The notes: generated from the sequence alone by a model not told the origin. 64,000 nt of DNA from Paenibacillus phytohabitans (GCF_013141775.1 NZ_WHOB01000023.1:62001-126000); one strand, 5' to 3'. Numbered from the stretch's first letter, positions 44,584 to 55,106 are shown. Translations and numbers: made by a program.

Positions 44584-47088
44584 TTACGCCTGACCGTGAC
44601 AGTTCTTGTATTTCTTGCCGCTGCCGCAAGGGCATGGATCATTACGGCCGACTGTAGATTCCACATGCACCGGACGTTTCTCAGCAGGCTCAGCGTTCGT
44701 GGAGATCTTATCTTCTTCCACTACCGACTGACGCTCCTGATTCGCCTCGATGTGCGCCTTCATAATATAGGTCGCCACTTCTTCCTGAATGTTCGCAGTC
44801 ATGGCATTGAACATTTCGAAGCCTTCGAACTGATATTCGCGAAGCGGATCGGTACCGCCGTAAGCACGGAGGTGAATCCCTTGACGAAGCTGATCCATGG
44901 CATCGATATGATCCATCCATTTGCTGTCTACGGAACGAAGTACAATAACCTTCTCGAATTCACGCACCAGCTCAGCACCGAGACGTTCTTCACGTGCTGC
45001 ATATTTCTCCAGTACACGGCCAAAGATGAATTCGATGATTTCTTCTACTTCTTTGCCCCATAGATCATCACGGGTCAGTGAATCTTCCTCCAGCAATTTG
45101 CTGTTCACGTAATCTGCAACTTCCTGGAGCTCCCAGTTTTCCGGGATATCGTCACTGCAGTGGGCATTAACAATACGGTCAACGACAGGTTTGATCATTT
45201 CCACTACAATGTCTTTGATATTGTCAGACTCGAGAATTTCGCGGCGCTGTTTGTAGATAATCTCACGCTGCTGATTCATCACGTCATCATATTGCAATAC
45301 GACTTTACGGATATCAAAGTTGTTGCCTTCCACCCGTTTCTGGGCAGATTCAACCGCTTTGGTAATCATACGGCTCTCAATCGGCTGATCTTCTTCGAAT
45401 CCAAGGCGGTCCATCATGTTCAACACGTTATCCGCGCCGAAACGTTTCATCAGTTCATCCCCAAGTGACAGGTAGAACTGTGTGGAACCCGGGTCACCCT
45501 GGCGTCCGGCACGTCCGCGCAGCTGATTATCGATACGGCGTGATTCATGACGTTCTGTACCAATAATATGCAGACCGCCAAGATCGGTCACGCCTTCGCC
45601 CAGTACGATATCCGTACCGCGTCCAGCCATATTCGTAGCAATCGTTACGGTTCCCGGCTGACCGGCAAAAGAGATGATTTCAGCTTCTGCAGCATGATGC
45701 TTCGCGTTCAGCACCTGGTGTCTGACACCTTTGCGCTTCAGCATTTCAGATACGCGTTCGGAGTTCTCAATCGATACCGTACCTACAAGCACCGGCTGAT
45801 TCTTTTTGTGGCGTTCCACAATTTCAGCGACTACAGCGTTGAACTTGCCATTCTCGCTTTTGTAGACCACGTCAGGCATATCGACACGCTGATTAGGTTT
45901 GTTGGTAGGTACCTGGAGGACTTCCAGACCATAGATCTTCTTGAATTCCTCTTCTTCCGTCTTCGCAGTACCGGTCATTCCACCTAGCTTGCGGTACATA
46001 CGGAAGTAGTTCTGGAAGGTGATTGTAGCCAGCGTCATGCTCTCATTCTGGACTTCAATCTCTTCCTTAGCTTCGATAGCCTGGTGCAGCCCGTCGCTGT
46101 AACGGCGGCCCTGCATTAGACGTCCCGTGAACTCATCGACGATCATAACCTCGTCTTCGTTGACCACATAATCTACATCGCGGCGCATAATTGCATTCGC
46201 CTTCAGCGCTTGTACGATATGATGGTTCAGCGTAACGTGACTGTGATCATACAGATTCTCTATGCCAAAAGCACGCTCAGCTACAGCAACGCCCTTCTCG
46301 GTTAAGGCAACAGACTTCACCTTGATATCAACAGTGTAGTCTTCTTCAGCAGTCAGCTTCTTCACGAAACGGTCTGCCGCATAATACAGCTCTGTCGATT
46401 TCTCAGCTTGTCCGGAAATGATCAGAGGTGTACGGGCTTCATCGATGAGGATGGAATCGACTTCGTCAATAATACAGAAATACAGCGGACGCTGTACCAT
46501 CTGTTCCTTATAGAGCACCATGTTGTCACGCAGATAGTCAAAACCAAACTCATTATTCGTGCCATACGTAATATCGCAGGCATATGCTGCTTGTTTATCA
46601 TTATGGTCCATGCCGTTGAGGTTGACCCCAACCGTCATGCCCAGAAAGTTATAGATTTGCCCCATTTGTGCGCTGTCGCGCTGAGCCAGATAATCATTTA
46701 CGGTTACGACATGCACGCCTTTGCCCAAGAGTGCATTCAGATATACCGGCAGTGTACCTACCAGCGTCTTGCCTTCCCCGGTCTTCATTTCGGAGATCCG
46801 GCCTTCATGCAGCGCCATACCCCCAACTAACTGAACGTCAAAATGCCGCATGCCCAGCGTCCGTTTGGAAGCTTCGCGTACGGTTGCAAATGCCTCGGGA
46901 AGAATCTCTTCCAAGGTTTCACCCTTCTCAAGACGGGCACGGAACTCTACTGTCTTAGCCTGCAGCTCTTCATCCGTAAGCGATACGAAATCCGGCTCCA
47001 AACCATTGATTACTTCGACCGTCTTCATGAGACGTTTGACATCACGTTCATTAACGTCGCCAAATATTTTTTTAACAAGTCCTAGCAT
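44584..47088 (-). CDS. secA: Preprotein translocase ATPase SecA
   Basis: The 834-residue protein has Walker [13 protein letters not shown] box ([15 protein letters not shown]), [17 protein letters not shown] motif (MAGRGTDI) and the C-terminal zinc finger [13 protein letters not shown]. It drives protein export through SecYEG. A good ribosome binding site (GAAAGGGG) precedes the ATG. Its position between hpf and prfB is as in B. subtilis. Confidence 0.98.
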   Translation of the reverse strand: MLGLVKKIFGDVNERDVKRLMKTVEVINGLEPDFVSLTDEELQAKTVEFRARLEKGETLEEILPEAFATVREASKRTLGMRHFDVQLVGGMALHEGRISEMKTGEGKTLVGTLPVYLNALLGKGVHVVTVNDYLAQRDSAQMGQIYNFLGMTVGVNLNGMDHNDKQAAYACDITYGTNNEFGFDYLRDNMVLYKEQMVQRPLYFCIIDEVDSILIDEARTPLIISGQAEKSTELYYAADRFVKKLTAEEDYTVDIKVKSVALTEKGVAVAERAFGIENLYDHSHVTLNHHIVQALKANAIMRRDVDYVVNEDEVMIVDEFTGRLMQGRRYSDGLHQAIEAKEEIEVQNESMTLATITFQNYFRMYRKLGGMTGTAKTEEEEFKKIYGLEVLQVPTNKPNQRVDMPDVVYKSENGKFNAVVAEIVERHKKNQPVLVGTVSIENSERVSEMLKRKGVRHQVLNAKHHAAEAEIISFAGQPGTVTIATNMAGRGTDIVLGEGVTDLGGLHIIGTERHESRRIDNQLRGRAGRQGDPGSTQFYLSLGDELMKRFGADNVLNMMDRLGFEEDQPIESRMITKAVESAQKRVEGNNFDIRKVVLQYDDVMNQQREIIYKQRREILESDNIKDIVVEMIKPVVDRIVNAHCSDDIPENWELQEVADYVNSKLLEEDSLTRDDLWGKEVEEIIEFIFGRVLEKYAAREERLGAELVREFEKVIVLRSVDSKWMDHIDAMDQLRQGIHLRAYGGTDPLREYQFEGFEMFNAMTANIQEEVATYIMKAHIEANQERQSVVEEDKISTNAEPAEKRPVHVESTVGRNDPCPCGSGKKYKNCHGQA

Positions 47089-47301
47089 GGTTAACCCCTT
47101 TCATGCAACACAGATGGTGGAACCGAGCCCATCCTCAACAAATTGAAAGGGCCATATATGATTTCGATTCCGCTGCTTCATAAATTGTAACAGTTTGTAA
47201 GAGAAGCCGCAATACAAGCTGCCGCAACCTTATTATGCATAATGCCTTTTCATAGGAACAGATGCAGGTATTCTTGACTCTACCTTCTGTATATACGCAC
47301 A

Positions 47302-47334
47302 AGAGCCCTATTCGCTTCAAGCGAATAGGGGCTC
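47302..47334 (-). terminator. Hairpin downstream of hpf
   Basis: Near-perfect stem GAGCC(C)CTATTCGCTT with its complement (one bulged base). There is no long T-run. It lies in the 312-bp stretch between hpf and secA, in which no gene was seen, and presumably ends hpf transcripts. Confidence 0.6.
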
Positions 47335-47400
47335 GTCTAATTGTCTACGTCAGGCTGAAACGGAAGCCCTTCCTTATACCAGCAATTTCCGGTTAGCAGG

Positions 47401-47958
47401 TTAGTTCTGTTCGATCAAACCATACTTGCCGTCATCGCGTTTGTAAACAACGCTAACTTCAGAAGTGTCGATATTGGAGAACACGAAGAATGTATGTCCA
47501 ATCATGTTCATTTGCAGAATCGCTTCTTCCACATCCATAGGCTTCAAGGTGAAGCGTTTGTTCCGCACAACCTCAAGATCATCATAATCCTGTTCCTGAT
47601 CCTCAACAGCTACGGCGCTGGCCGAACCTTCTACGAACAAGGTCTTCAAGCTGCCTTCCTGGCGGAACTTGCGGTTAAGTTTGGTCTTGTGCTTGCGGAT
47701 CTGACGTTCCAGCTTGTCCACTACGGCATCGATGGATGCATACATATCATCGCTGCGGTCTTCCGCACGAAGCGTCACACCTGCCAGAGGGATTGTAACT
47801 TCCACCGTATGAAGCCCGCGAACGACGCCAAGCGTCACATATCCTTCTGAGGTAGGGGGTGCATCGAAATACTTCTCAAGTCTGCTGAGCTTCTTATCAA
47901 CATAGTCTCTCAAAGCGTCGGTCACTTCAATTTGTTGACCTCGAATGCTGAATTGCAT
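47401..47958 (-). CDS. hpf: Long-form ribosome hibernation promoting factor
   Basis: A 185-residue protein with an N-terminal S30AE domain (about 1-100; basic HKTKLNRKFRQ) and the C-terminal dimerization domain (about 125-183; VVRNKRFTLKPMDVEEAILQMNMIGH) of long HPF. It makes 100S ribosome dimers in stationary phase. The ATG at 47958 is preferred because AAGGAGG lies 7 nt upstream; a GTG two codons earlier touches the ribosome binding site. Confidence 0.96.
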   Translation of the reverse strand: MQFSIRGQQIEVTDALRDYVDKKLSRLEKYFDAPPTSEGYVTLGVVRGLHTVEVTIPLAGVTLRAEDRSDDMYASIDAVVDKLERQIRKHKTKLNRKFRQEGSLKTLFVEGSASAVAVEDQEQDYDDLEVVRNKRFTLKPMDVEEAILQMNMIGHTFFVFSNIDTSEVSVVYKRDDGKYGLIEQN

Positions 47959-47985
47959 GGGCACTCCTCCTTTGTTTACCTTTTC

Positions 47986-48014
47986 ATTATAGCAAATTGT
48001 CAGGGCTAAGTAAA
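47986..48014 (-). promoter_or_regulatory. Candidate sigma-A promoter of hpf
   Basis: TTTACT (48009-48014), 17-nt spacer, perfect TATAAT (47986-47991) on the minus strand, about 28 nt before the start codon. I did not find a clear sigma-B or sigma-H signature. Confidence 0.65.
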
Positions 48015-48079
48015 AAACAAATCATGACAGCCTTTACATTTAGCTAACAAAAGATGTCATAGCCTTCCACTAAACAATA

Positions 48080-48122
48080 AACAGGTCCGGCTAGCGCATG
48101 AACTCGCCCTGGCCGGACCATT
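48080..48122 (-). terminator. Terminator downstream of the SLH protein gene
   Basis: Perfect 8-bp GC-rich stem (48084-48091 with 48112-48119) with a long loop. On the minus strand it is followed by TGTTTATTGTTT. It lies about 100 nt past the SLH gene stop. Confidence 0.65.
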
Positions 48123-48218
48123 ACAGCTACAGTATTATCTCACTTTGAAGTCTAGATTATGAATGATTGCTGACATATTGCATATTGCAGACAGTAGCGT
48201 CTGAATTATTTGTCTTAC

Positions 48219-49670
48219 TTATTTGGTCTGGATGCGCAAAATCTCTACTGGGGAGAAGTTACCATTAGTACCAGTGATGAAAAAGACTTTATAGGCTGTG
48301 TTGGAAGTCAGTCCGCTCAGCGTAAAGGTATGCTTTACACCTGGAGATACTGTAGAATTCGGACCCGCAAAAGTTCCCGTTAAGACAACGCCAGCACTAT
48401 CCTGCCCGGCAGCAATTTGCGCTGCGCTCGGATCAGCTTCGGTTGCTTTAACCACAACATATTTCAGCGGTGTAGCGAGTTCGCCAGTCTGGCCGTATTT
48501 AGCATATACATCGGCAGTCACCGTTCCAATGCTAGTCACTCCAACCTGTGTAAGCGATGTGGTGCTGCTTGCTGCTGTTTTCAATCGAAGCGGTGTTACG
48601 CCAGACCAATTGCCTGAATTATCTGCCAGAGCGACATATACGGTATATTCAGTACCTGCACTCAGACCATATACAGAGAACGCAACGGTTGTATTAGCAG
48701 TTGTTGCGATTGTGCCAGAGTGAACGCCTGCTGTTCCTGCACTAGTCAATCCGTCTTTCACTTGCGCTGTAGTTGGTGCTGTTACATTCATGCTGTAAGG
48801 AGCAACTACATAGTATACTGCCCCTGTTACCGAAGGCGTAACATATACATCTGCAGTAACCGAACCCACATGACCGTAGGTCACGTTGCTTACAGAAGGT
48901 AAGGTAACGCTGCCGCCACCACCGCCAGTGCCACCACCACTACCACCGGTAACCGGGGTTGCTGTTGGGCTGGTGCTTGGCACAGGTGTTGCTGTAGGAG
49001 CAGTCGTTGCCGTAGGGGCCGGTGTTGGTGTCACTCCACCAGTGCCTGCCGGTTTATAGACAACAGAGTTACTGATGATTCCTACCGCTTCGGCCCGTGT
49101 AAGTGATTTCTTCGGTCCAAAGGTTCCGTCAGGATAACCATTAATAATCTTCTTGTCTGCTGCTGCTACAACCGCACCTTTGGCCCAGGCTGCCACTTGG
49201 GCACTGTCCTTGAACTTAAGTGTAGTAGAGCTTGTACTCAGCTTCAGGACTTTGGCTGCAATGACAGCCGCTTCCTGCCGGGTAAGCGGATTGTTGGCAC
49301 GGAAGGTATTATTTTCATACCCGCCGATGTAACCGGCCTTTACGGCTTTGGCTACTTCGCTGTAGACCCAATTTGTGCTTTTGACATCCGTGAAGCTAAT
49401 GGAAGCCGTTTCAGTGAACCCGAACAGGCGATTGATCAGTGCCACATACTCACCACGGGTAATAGCCTTGTTCGGCTTCACCGTTCCGTCAGGATAACCG
49501 CCCAGGTATCCTTTATCCAGCCAGCTCTGCAATTGCTTCTGCGCCCAGTGACCTTGAATGTCTTTGGGGGTAGCCGCAGCTGACACACTGCCTAATGATC
49601 CGAGCAACATCGAAATACCAAGTAATCCGGCCATAAGGCCACGCCATGTTTTCTTCATTCTTTTGTTCAT
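48219..49670 (-). CDS. SLH-domain surface protein with two Fn3/Ig-like repeats
   Basis: The 483-residue protein has a signal peptide (about 5-32) and three SLH domains (about 36-80, 93-140, 150-195; each with GGYPDGTVKPN-like and ITRGEYVA-like motifs). A Thr/Pro/Ala linker with a Gly-rich end (about 210-260) and two homologous beta-type repeats (about 262-370 and 375-483) follow. SLH domains bind pyruvylated wall polymer. The ATG at 49670 directly abuts AGGAGG, so the ATG at 49658 (12 nt spacing) is a likely alternative. The linker style resembles that of the 1604-residue protein. Confidence 0.88.
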   Translation of the reverse strand: MNKRMKKTWRGLMAGLLGISMLLGSLGSVSAAATPKDIQGHWAQKQLQSWLDKGYLGGYPDGTVKPNKAITRGEYVALINRLFGFTETASISFTDVKSTNWVYSEVAKAVKAGYIGGYENNTFRANNPLTRQEAAVIAAKVLKLSTSSTTLKFKDSAQVAAWAKGAVVAAADKKIINGYPDGTFGPKKSLTRAEAVGIISNSVVYKPAGTGGVTPTPAPTATTAPTATPVPSTSPTATPVTGGSGGGTGGGGGSVTLPSVSNVTYGHVGSVTADVYVTPSVTGAVYYVVAPYSMNVTAPTTAQVKDGLTSAGTAGVHSGTIATTANTTVAFSVYGLSAGTEYTVYVALADNSGNWSGVTPLRLKTAASSTTSLTQVGVTSIGTVTADVYAKYGQTGELATPLKYVVVKATEADPSAAQIAAGQDSAGVVLTGTFAGPNSTVSPGVKHTFTLSGLTSNTAYKVFFITGTNGNFSPVEILRIQTK

Positions 49671-49740
49671 CCTCCTGAGTGTTTGATGGGCATAGGCTTC
49701 ACTGCATGTCTTCTTATCTAGGTTCTTTTCGGAAGCATAC

Positions 49741-49797
49741 GCCTAAGCTAATAATGAGGTGCTATCTAGGCAACAAAAAGCCCAACGTCTCTCATTA
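49741..49797 (-). promoter_or_regulatory. Possible pseudoknot in the SLH gene leader
   Basis: Two interleaved complementary pairs: 49741-49745 with 49767-49771 (GCCTA/TAGGC) and 49752-49758 with 49791-49797 (TAATGAG/CTCATTA). The order is that of an H-type pseudoknot or of two exclusive folds. It lies about 70-125 nt upstream of the start within the 328-bp gap 49671-49998. Confidence 0.35.
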
Positions 49798-49903
49798 CCC
49801 ATATTTTGGAGGAAATTAACGGATTCTTGAAATAAAACTTTACAAAGTGTCTAATGATGTGTCTTTTCCGCCTTATGTTGCGCGTCATTTGTGAAATGAA
49901 CGT

Positions 49904-49936
49904 AAAAAAGACCTCGGGGAGTATCCCCAAGGTCTA
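49904..49936 (-). terminator. Terminator of the cold-shock gene
   Basis: AGACCTTGGGGA/TCCCCGAGGTCT type stem with a 3-nt loop (49909-49935). On the minus strand it is followed by six T residues. Confidence 0.88.
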
Positions 49937-49998
49937 ACGCTAGCGTTGTCTCAATTGCTAACCATCTACCATATATGTAGGTCGGCTTCGCCGGATGA

Positions 49999-50196
49999 TT
50001 ATAATTTGATGACGTTAGCTGCTTGTGGTCCGCGTGCGCCTTCAACGATATCGAACTCTACGGATTGGCCTTCGTCCAATGTCTTGAAACCGTCAGTTTG
50101 AATCGCGGAGAAGTGTACGAATACGTCGCCACCATCGGCAGTTTCGATGAAACCATAACCTTTTTCTGCGTTAAACCATTTTACTTTACCTTCCAT
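49999..50196 (-). CDS. Cold-shock protein (CspA/CspB family)
   Basis: The 65-residue single cold-shock domain has RNP1 KGYGFIE and RNP2 DVFVHFSAI intact. It binds single-stranded RNA/DNA as a chaperone. It starts [16 protein letters not shown], normal for the family. A sigma-A promoter lies about 55 nt upstream; a strong terminator follows. Which csp paralogue it is cannot be decided from the window. Confidence 0.96.
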   Translation of the reverse strand: MEGKVKWFNAEKGYGFIETADGGDVFVHFSAIQTDGFKTLDEGQSVEFDIVEGARGPQAANVIKL

Positions 50197-50249
50197 TGAC
50201 TAAACATTCCCTTCGTCATCAGATGAACGTGAGTCTTGCTCACAAATCG

Positions 50250-50279
50250 ACTATACCACCGCTACTTCTCAGTTGTCAA
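50250..50279 (-). promoter_or_regulatory. Sigma-A promoter of the cold-shock gene
   Basis: Perfect TTGACA (50274-50279), 18-nt spacer and TATAGT (50250-50255) on the minus strand, giving a 5' leader of roughly 45-50 nt. The remaining stretch to 50461 is AT-rich and shows no gene. Confidence 0.8.
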
Positions 50280-50461
50280 TTGGAAAAGAAAATGTTTACT
50301 TGCAATAAAATACCAATAAAATAGTAAGTTATTATTTTCAACATTCTTCTACAAAAGACGCTATTAAAAGATGAAATGGATTGTCGTTTAAGAGTGTTTA
50401 ACCCATAAAAACAGTATTGAAACATCTATTATATATTTCTAAGATTTTGATATACTAGTGG

Positions 50462-52216
50462 CTAATTAAGTGTAATCTCATTGATCAACTCTTGAGTATC
50501 TTCATCCTTATCTGCTATTCGGTGAAGATACTCTAAGGCTAATTCTTTTTCATTAGCTTCGTATAGAATAAATCCTAAATTGTACAGTGTCTCTGTATGC
50601 TGTGAATTAATATTCAGGGATTGAGATAGCAATGGAATAATATGATCAAACATTCTCTCTTTGTACAACCCTATTGCTAAATAATTATAAGTTGTCTGCT
50701 TCTTCTGGGCATTTCCTTCTACCAACTTAATAATCTCTAAAGGTTCAATACTATTATTTTTTATTAATGAAATAATTTCCGATAAATCCATCTCCTGCTG
50801 AGATGTAATATCCATCCTTTTTATTAATCCCCCTAGATTCTCTATTAGATCATTCCTCTCTGCCTTCACTAACCACTGATAAACCCTATATTGTTGTTCT
50901 ACAGATGAGCTTCCTAAACTAGCCAGTTTTGATATAAACTCTTCATCCCCTTCTGGAATCGGGATTACATTGCCCTTATAGTTCATATCCATGAAACCTG
51001 CATCATCGAACATTTTTTCGATTTCGTATATCGTAAAGAACCTTAGGTGCGTACGATCCAGAAGACCGGCATCTGCATATTCCCATCTGCCCTGTAAAGT
51101 ATCACGCAATAAACTGTAATGCATTACATTAGGAATGCTTGCTATCACCTTGCCGTTATCTTTCAGATACCTCTTTAAGTTTTTCAGAACAGACCATGGA
51201 TCATTCAGATGCTCCAGAACATCCGGAAGAATGATGTAGTCAAAATAATTCTCCTGATATTCCAACGTATGTTCTACATTTGAGGCACTAATCTTTGCAA
51301 AAAGAGAAGCTATCGCCGCTGAATCTTCATTTAATTCAATGCCATGCAATTCGGCATTCTTATACCTGTTCTTAATCTCAAGCAAGGTCCCGCCGCATGC
51401 ACAGCCTACTTCTAATACATTAATCGGTATATCACTACGTGGAAGCTCCATAAAGTCAATAACGTCAAATCTAATATGGGTCGAGTATCTTGAGTCAAAC
51501 GCCCACTTTTCTTTAAATCTCGCGGCACTTTGATGCAGAATATTGTGAAAACTTTTGGAATTGGCTGAGAAAGTTGCATGCCCATGATGATGAACAAACG
51601 TGTCCTTACATAATAATAGCTTGTAACCAGCCTTCATTATCCGGAAAGAGTAATCATCATCTTCAAAATTACCTGGTGAAAATATCTCATCAAGCAGTCC
51701 AATCTCGTTAATAACTTCCCGTTTAATCAACATGCAGAAACCAACGAGCTTTATTCGTTGATCCCACTCATGCGGATTATGTATATTGATATTTTTTGCG
51801 AATTCTTGCATCTCTTCTATATTCTTATAGTTAACACTGATACTTTGGTAATATGCACATTCGTTACTGATTGCTCCAACAGCTCCCACCTCAGCAGAAC
51901 TGTTAAGTGCAAGCAATAAATTATCCAACCAATGGGTTGTAACGATGACGTCATTATTTAACAGAAGAATGTTGTCTCCGGTAGCAACTTCTATTCCTTG
52001 ATTACAGCCTTTAGGGAAACCATAATTCTCATTATTGAAGATTGTTATAATATCGCTCTGATCTGACAGCCATTCTCTGCTACCGTCTGTTGAAGCATTG
52101 TCTATTACAATAATCTCGTAGGTTCCTACAGTAGTGTAATTTCTAATGCTCTCAATACAATCGATGGTAAACTCGAGTTTATTATAAGTTAGTATGACAA
52201 TACTTGTTTTGTTCAT
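50462..52216 (-). CDS. Glycosyltransferase (GT2)-methyltransferase-TPR protein, paralogue 1
   Basis: A 584-residue protein. Residues 1-250 form a GT2 domain (SIVILTYNKLEFT; NNDV as the metal-binding Asp motif). Residues about 268-415 form a SAM-dependent methyltransferase with an intact motif I (LEVGCACGGTLL), an acidic LHGIELNE strand and LPDVLEHLNDPW. The C-terminus (about 500-580) has TPR-like helices. It is paralogous to 53316-55091 and to the gene at the right edge. Last gene of the AT-rich minus-strand cluster; likely builds a modified glycan on a surface protein. Confidence 0.88.
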   Translation of the reverse strand: MNKTSIVILTYNKLEFTIDCIESIRNYTTVGTYEIIVIDNASTDGSREWLSDQSDIITIFNNENYGFPKGCNQGIEVATGDNILLLNNDVIVTTHWLDNLLLALNSSAEVGAVGAISNECAYYQSISVNYKNIEEMQEFAKNINIHNPHEWDQRIKLVGFCMLIKREVINEIGLLDEIFSPGNFEDDDYSFRIMKAGYKLLLCKDTFVHHHGHATFSANSKSFHNILHQSAARFKEKWAFDSRYSTHIRFDVIDFMELPRSDIPINVLEVGCACGGTLLEIKNRYKNAELHGIELNEDSAAIASLFAKISASNVEHTLEYQENYFDYIILPDVLEHLNDPWSVLKNLKRYLKDNGKVIASIPNVMHYSLLRDTLQGRWEYADAGLLDRTHLRFFTIYEIEKMFDDAGFMDMNYKGNVIPIPEGDEEFISKLASLGSSSVEQQYRVYQWLVKAERNDLIENLGGLIKRMDITSQQEMDLSEIISLIKNNSIEPLEIIKLVEGNAQKKQTTYNYLAIGLYKERMFDHIIPLLSQSLNINSQHTETLYNLGFILYEANEKELALEYLHRIADKDEDTQELINEITLN

Positions 52217-52253
52217 ATACTCACCCTCTTTGAAATACGATAATGTTCATCAT

Positions 52254-53315
52254 TTAAGGCCCTTGTAACCTCGCTAAAGAAGGCTGATAGTTATAGGCAG
52301 CCGCCTTTCTGTACTGCTCTTGTGCCTTAGCGATATTTCCTGTCACCTCATAATAAACACCTAAGTTATGATGAGCAGCAAAACTTCCGGTTCCTATGAC
52401 ACTTCCTTCTTGTTCCGTTTCCCCTATCTCGAGTGCACGTAAGTAGAATCGTTCGATATAGGGAATCAAATCACTATATTGATCAGGATCACTCAGGATG
52501 AGCTCAAGCAGAAAAAGAGCAGAGACGAAATAAAAGTCAGCAGATTCACTAAGAAAATCCTGTTCAGCTTGGACTATGGAAAATCCTTCTCCTAAGTTAC
52601 CCGAAGATATGATTGCATATAAGTAGTTCACTATAAGAGTCGGAGCATAACCTTCCTTATGAGTGATCTTGCCATATGCCTGCTTTAATGAAGCATACGA
52701 CTTACCGTGTTCTTCTAATCCCCGATATTCCTTGGCAATTTGATAATAGTAATACGGATCTTCAGGGTTTTCTTCAATTACTTGCAAGAGTATGGGAATG
52801 TTTCTGTCTGACCTTTTATTTTCAAAATACCCATCATGCTGAATCTCCACACCCACTCTCACTCTAGGCAGGGCAGATACTACCTGTTCGTGAATTTTCC
52901 CGGAATACCGGCAACTTGATGGGAAAAGGCGTGAAATATAGCTTTGTTCAAAGCTCACTCCATCTTTCGAATTAAATTTATCTATTCTTTTGACTTGGCC
53001 TATAGCAACAGGAGAATGAGAAATAAAGCTATGAATCTCATCAGCACATTCGTTAGTAATATATTCATCAGCATCCAATACCAAACTCCACTCACCGGTC
53101 GCCTGCTCCAAAGCAAAGTTACGGGCAGCTGCAAAGTCGCTGGTCCACCGATAGTCAAAAACTCTCGATTGATATTCGAGAGCAATTGATTTCGTATTAT
53201 CTGTTGATCCGGTATCTACAATTATAATTTCATCAACGTATTTAGATACACTATCTATGCAACGTCTTAAAGTAGATTCCTCATTTTTCACAATCATCAC
53301 CAACGATAATCTCAT
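52254..53315 (-). CDS. Glycosyltransferase family 2 with TPR-like C-terminus
   Basis: The 353-residue protein starts SLVMIVKNEESTLRRCIDSV and has VDTGSTDNT and LDADEYI, the sugar-nucleotide and metal motifs of GT2 enzymes of the SunS-like group. From about residue 190 on it is helical with TPR-like repeats ending AKAQEQYRKAAAY. Its ATG follows immediately on the TAA of the upstream gene (zero gap), a tight translational coupling. A role in protein O- or S-glycosylation is suggested by family but not shown. Confidence 0.85.
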   Translation of the reverse strand: MRLSLVMIVKNEESTLRRCIDSVSKYVDEIIIVDTGSTDNTKSIALEYQSRVFDYRWTSDFAAARNFALEQATGEWSLVLDADEYITNECADEIHSFISHSPVAIGQVKRIDKFNSKDGVSFEQSYISRLFPSSCRYSGKIHEQVVSALPRVRVGVEIQHDGYFENKRSDRNIPILLQVIEENPEDPYYYYQIAKEYRGLEEHGKSYASLKQAYGKITHKEGYAPTLIVNYLYAIISSGNLGEGFSIVQAEQDFLSESADFYFVSALFLLELILSDPDQYSDLIPYIERFYLRALEIGETEQEGSVIGTGSFAAHHNLGVYYEVTGNIAKAQEQYRKAAAYNYQPSLARLQGP

Positions 53316-55091
53316 TTATATTCTCTCCAAACTATGAAGGACATTGTGCAGAAGCCTGGATGACTCTTCATCTTCAGTATCCATTAACTTCAGGTATTGT
53401 AATGCGGCCTCGCCTGCCCCTACGCTATGGAGAATAAAGGCATAATTGTACAACGTGTCGTGATGTTTGGGATTCAATTCAAGTGATGCATTAAGTAGCG
53501 GTACAATATCGTTGTATAACCCCGCTTCAAAGAATTTATTGGCTAAGAAATTATAGACATTTTGTTTATTAATATTCAGTGACTTCATGGCCTCAATGAT
53601 CATGGCGGGGTTTATCAGTTGCTCTTTCATCATGTCAATTATCTTAGTAACTGAAGATAGTCCTTCTTCATTACTACCGCTTAATTGCTCCAATAAATCC
53701 TTAATTCTGTCCACTGAAGATAGAGGAGCCTGCTTCATTACCTTTAGGTTATATCGCGTTGTTCTAAGATGTTCCGAATTATTTAGCCCGCTCAATCTTG
53801 CTATTTGATCAATAAATTGATGTTCTGTTTCAGAGATCTGATTCTGTTCCTGCGAATATTCAATCTGACTAAATCCGGCTTGGACAAAGAGACTTTGAAT
53901 TTCTGTCAGTGTATATAGACGTAATTGATTGTTGTTTAATACATTATTGTCTCCATAAAGCGATTTGTTCTTTAACAAAGAAAATAAAAAACCATAATGA
54001 GAAGCATTTGAAATACTAACAAGCATTTTACCATCTGTTTTTAGAGCGTTCTTAAGATCTGAGACATAGCTCCATGGATTGATCAGTTGTTCAAATACAT
54101 CACTGAGAATAATATAATCATAGAAATTTTCTTCTAGTTTAATCTCTTCAATCTTCCCCACTTTAACATTTGCAAATGTACTTGTGATATCAGCGGCCTT
54201 CACATTCTCTTCTATACCGTACACATCGGCCGCAGGGTAAAGGTACTTAACCCTTAACAGTGCACTTCCACTTCCACAATTGACATCCAGTACCCTAATA
54301 GATTTTTGGCGATCCGCTTCATCGATCAACTGAACAAGTTCTTCTTTTGAACGGTAGGCTGTAGGCAACCCCCACTTCCCAACAAATTTTTCTCTGTTCC
54401 GTGCCCATAATTGTTGACGTAGTTCAGGCATCTCTCCGAAGGAGGTAGATCCGAAATGATGAATAAATATATTTCGACATACCATCAGCTTGTATCCCGC
54501 TTGAATAATGCGTAATGAATAATCTCCGTCTTCACACATTCCTGGGCTGAATATTTCATCTAAGAGTCCGACCTGTTCAACGACCTCTTTTCTAATCAAC
54601 ATACAAAAACCAATCAACTTTATTTTCTGTTCCCAGTCGGGTGTGTTAATAATGTTATATTTGTTGGCAAAATCCCACATTTCATCAAGTGTAGAATAGG
54701 ATGCATTAATCTCCTGATCTCCATATGCACTATTAGAGACGGGTCCTACAGCTCCAATATCATCGGAACTATATAGGCAATCATTCATTAAACTTAACCA
54801 GTTCCGGGTTACCAGCACATCATTATTCAATAGAAGGATATTATCACCCGTTGCAATATCTATCCCTTGATTACAGCCTTTTGGAAATCCAACATTCTCT
54901 TCATTAAAAATAGTAAGAATGTCCGTCTGGTCTGCTAACCAATCACGTGTCCCGTCTGTCGATAAGTTGTCTACAACGATTAGTTGATAAGTACCCTTAG
55001 GAGTATATTGACGGATGCTTTCTATGCAGGCCTGTGTATATTTTATTTTATTATAGGTTAGGAGGATGATACTTGTTTTTAGTGAAAGCAT
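53316..55091 (-). CDS. Glycosyltransferase (GT2)-methyltransferase-TPR protein, paralogue 2
   Basis: A 591-residue protein closely similar to paralogue 1 in the GT2 half (both share GFPKGCNQGI and ATGDNILLLNNDV). The methyltransferase region (about 270-415) keeps LDVNCGSGSALL but has changed later motifs (FEQLINPW, ISNASHYG, NNNQLRLYT), so methyl transfer may be altered or lost. TPR-like helices end the protein (about 500-590). The upstream DUF1919 gene is 15 nt away. Confidence 0.87.
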   Translation of the reverse strand: MLSLKTSIILLTYNKIKYTQACIESIRQYTPKGTYQLIVVDNLSTDGTRDWLADQTDILTIFNEENVGFPKGCNQGIDIATGDNILLLNNDVLVTRNWLSLMNDCLYSSDDIGAVGPVSNSAYGDQEINASYSTLDEMWDFANKYNIINTPDWEQKIKLIGFCMLIRKEVVEQVGLLDEIFSPGMCEDGDYSLRIIQAGYKLMVCRNIFIHHFGSTSFGEMPELRQQLWARNREKFVGKWGLPTAYRSKEELVQLIDEADRQKSIRVLDVNCGSGSALLRVKYLYPAADVYGIEENVKAADITSTFANVKVGKIEEIKLEENFYDYIILSDVFEQLINPWSYVSDLKNALKTDGKMLVSISNASHYGFLFSLLKNKSLYGDNNVLNNNQLRLYTLTEIQSLFVQAGFSQIEYSQEQNQISETEHQFIDQIARLSGLNNSEHLRTTRYNLKVMKQAPLSSVDRIKDLLEQLSGSNEEGLSSVTKIIDMMKEQLINPAMIIEAMKSLNINKQNVYNFLANKFFEAGLYNDIVPLLNASLELNPKHHDTLYNYAFILHSVGAGEAALQYLKLMDTEDEESSRLLHNVLHSLERI

Positions 55092-55106
55092 TTAGTCAGC
55101 CCTTTC

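Noticed and set aside
49851..50045. A 64-codon minus-strand frame overlapping the cold-shock gene end
   Set aside because: It overlaps the cold-shock gene in another frame, spans its terminator and has no ribosome binding site.
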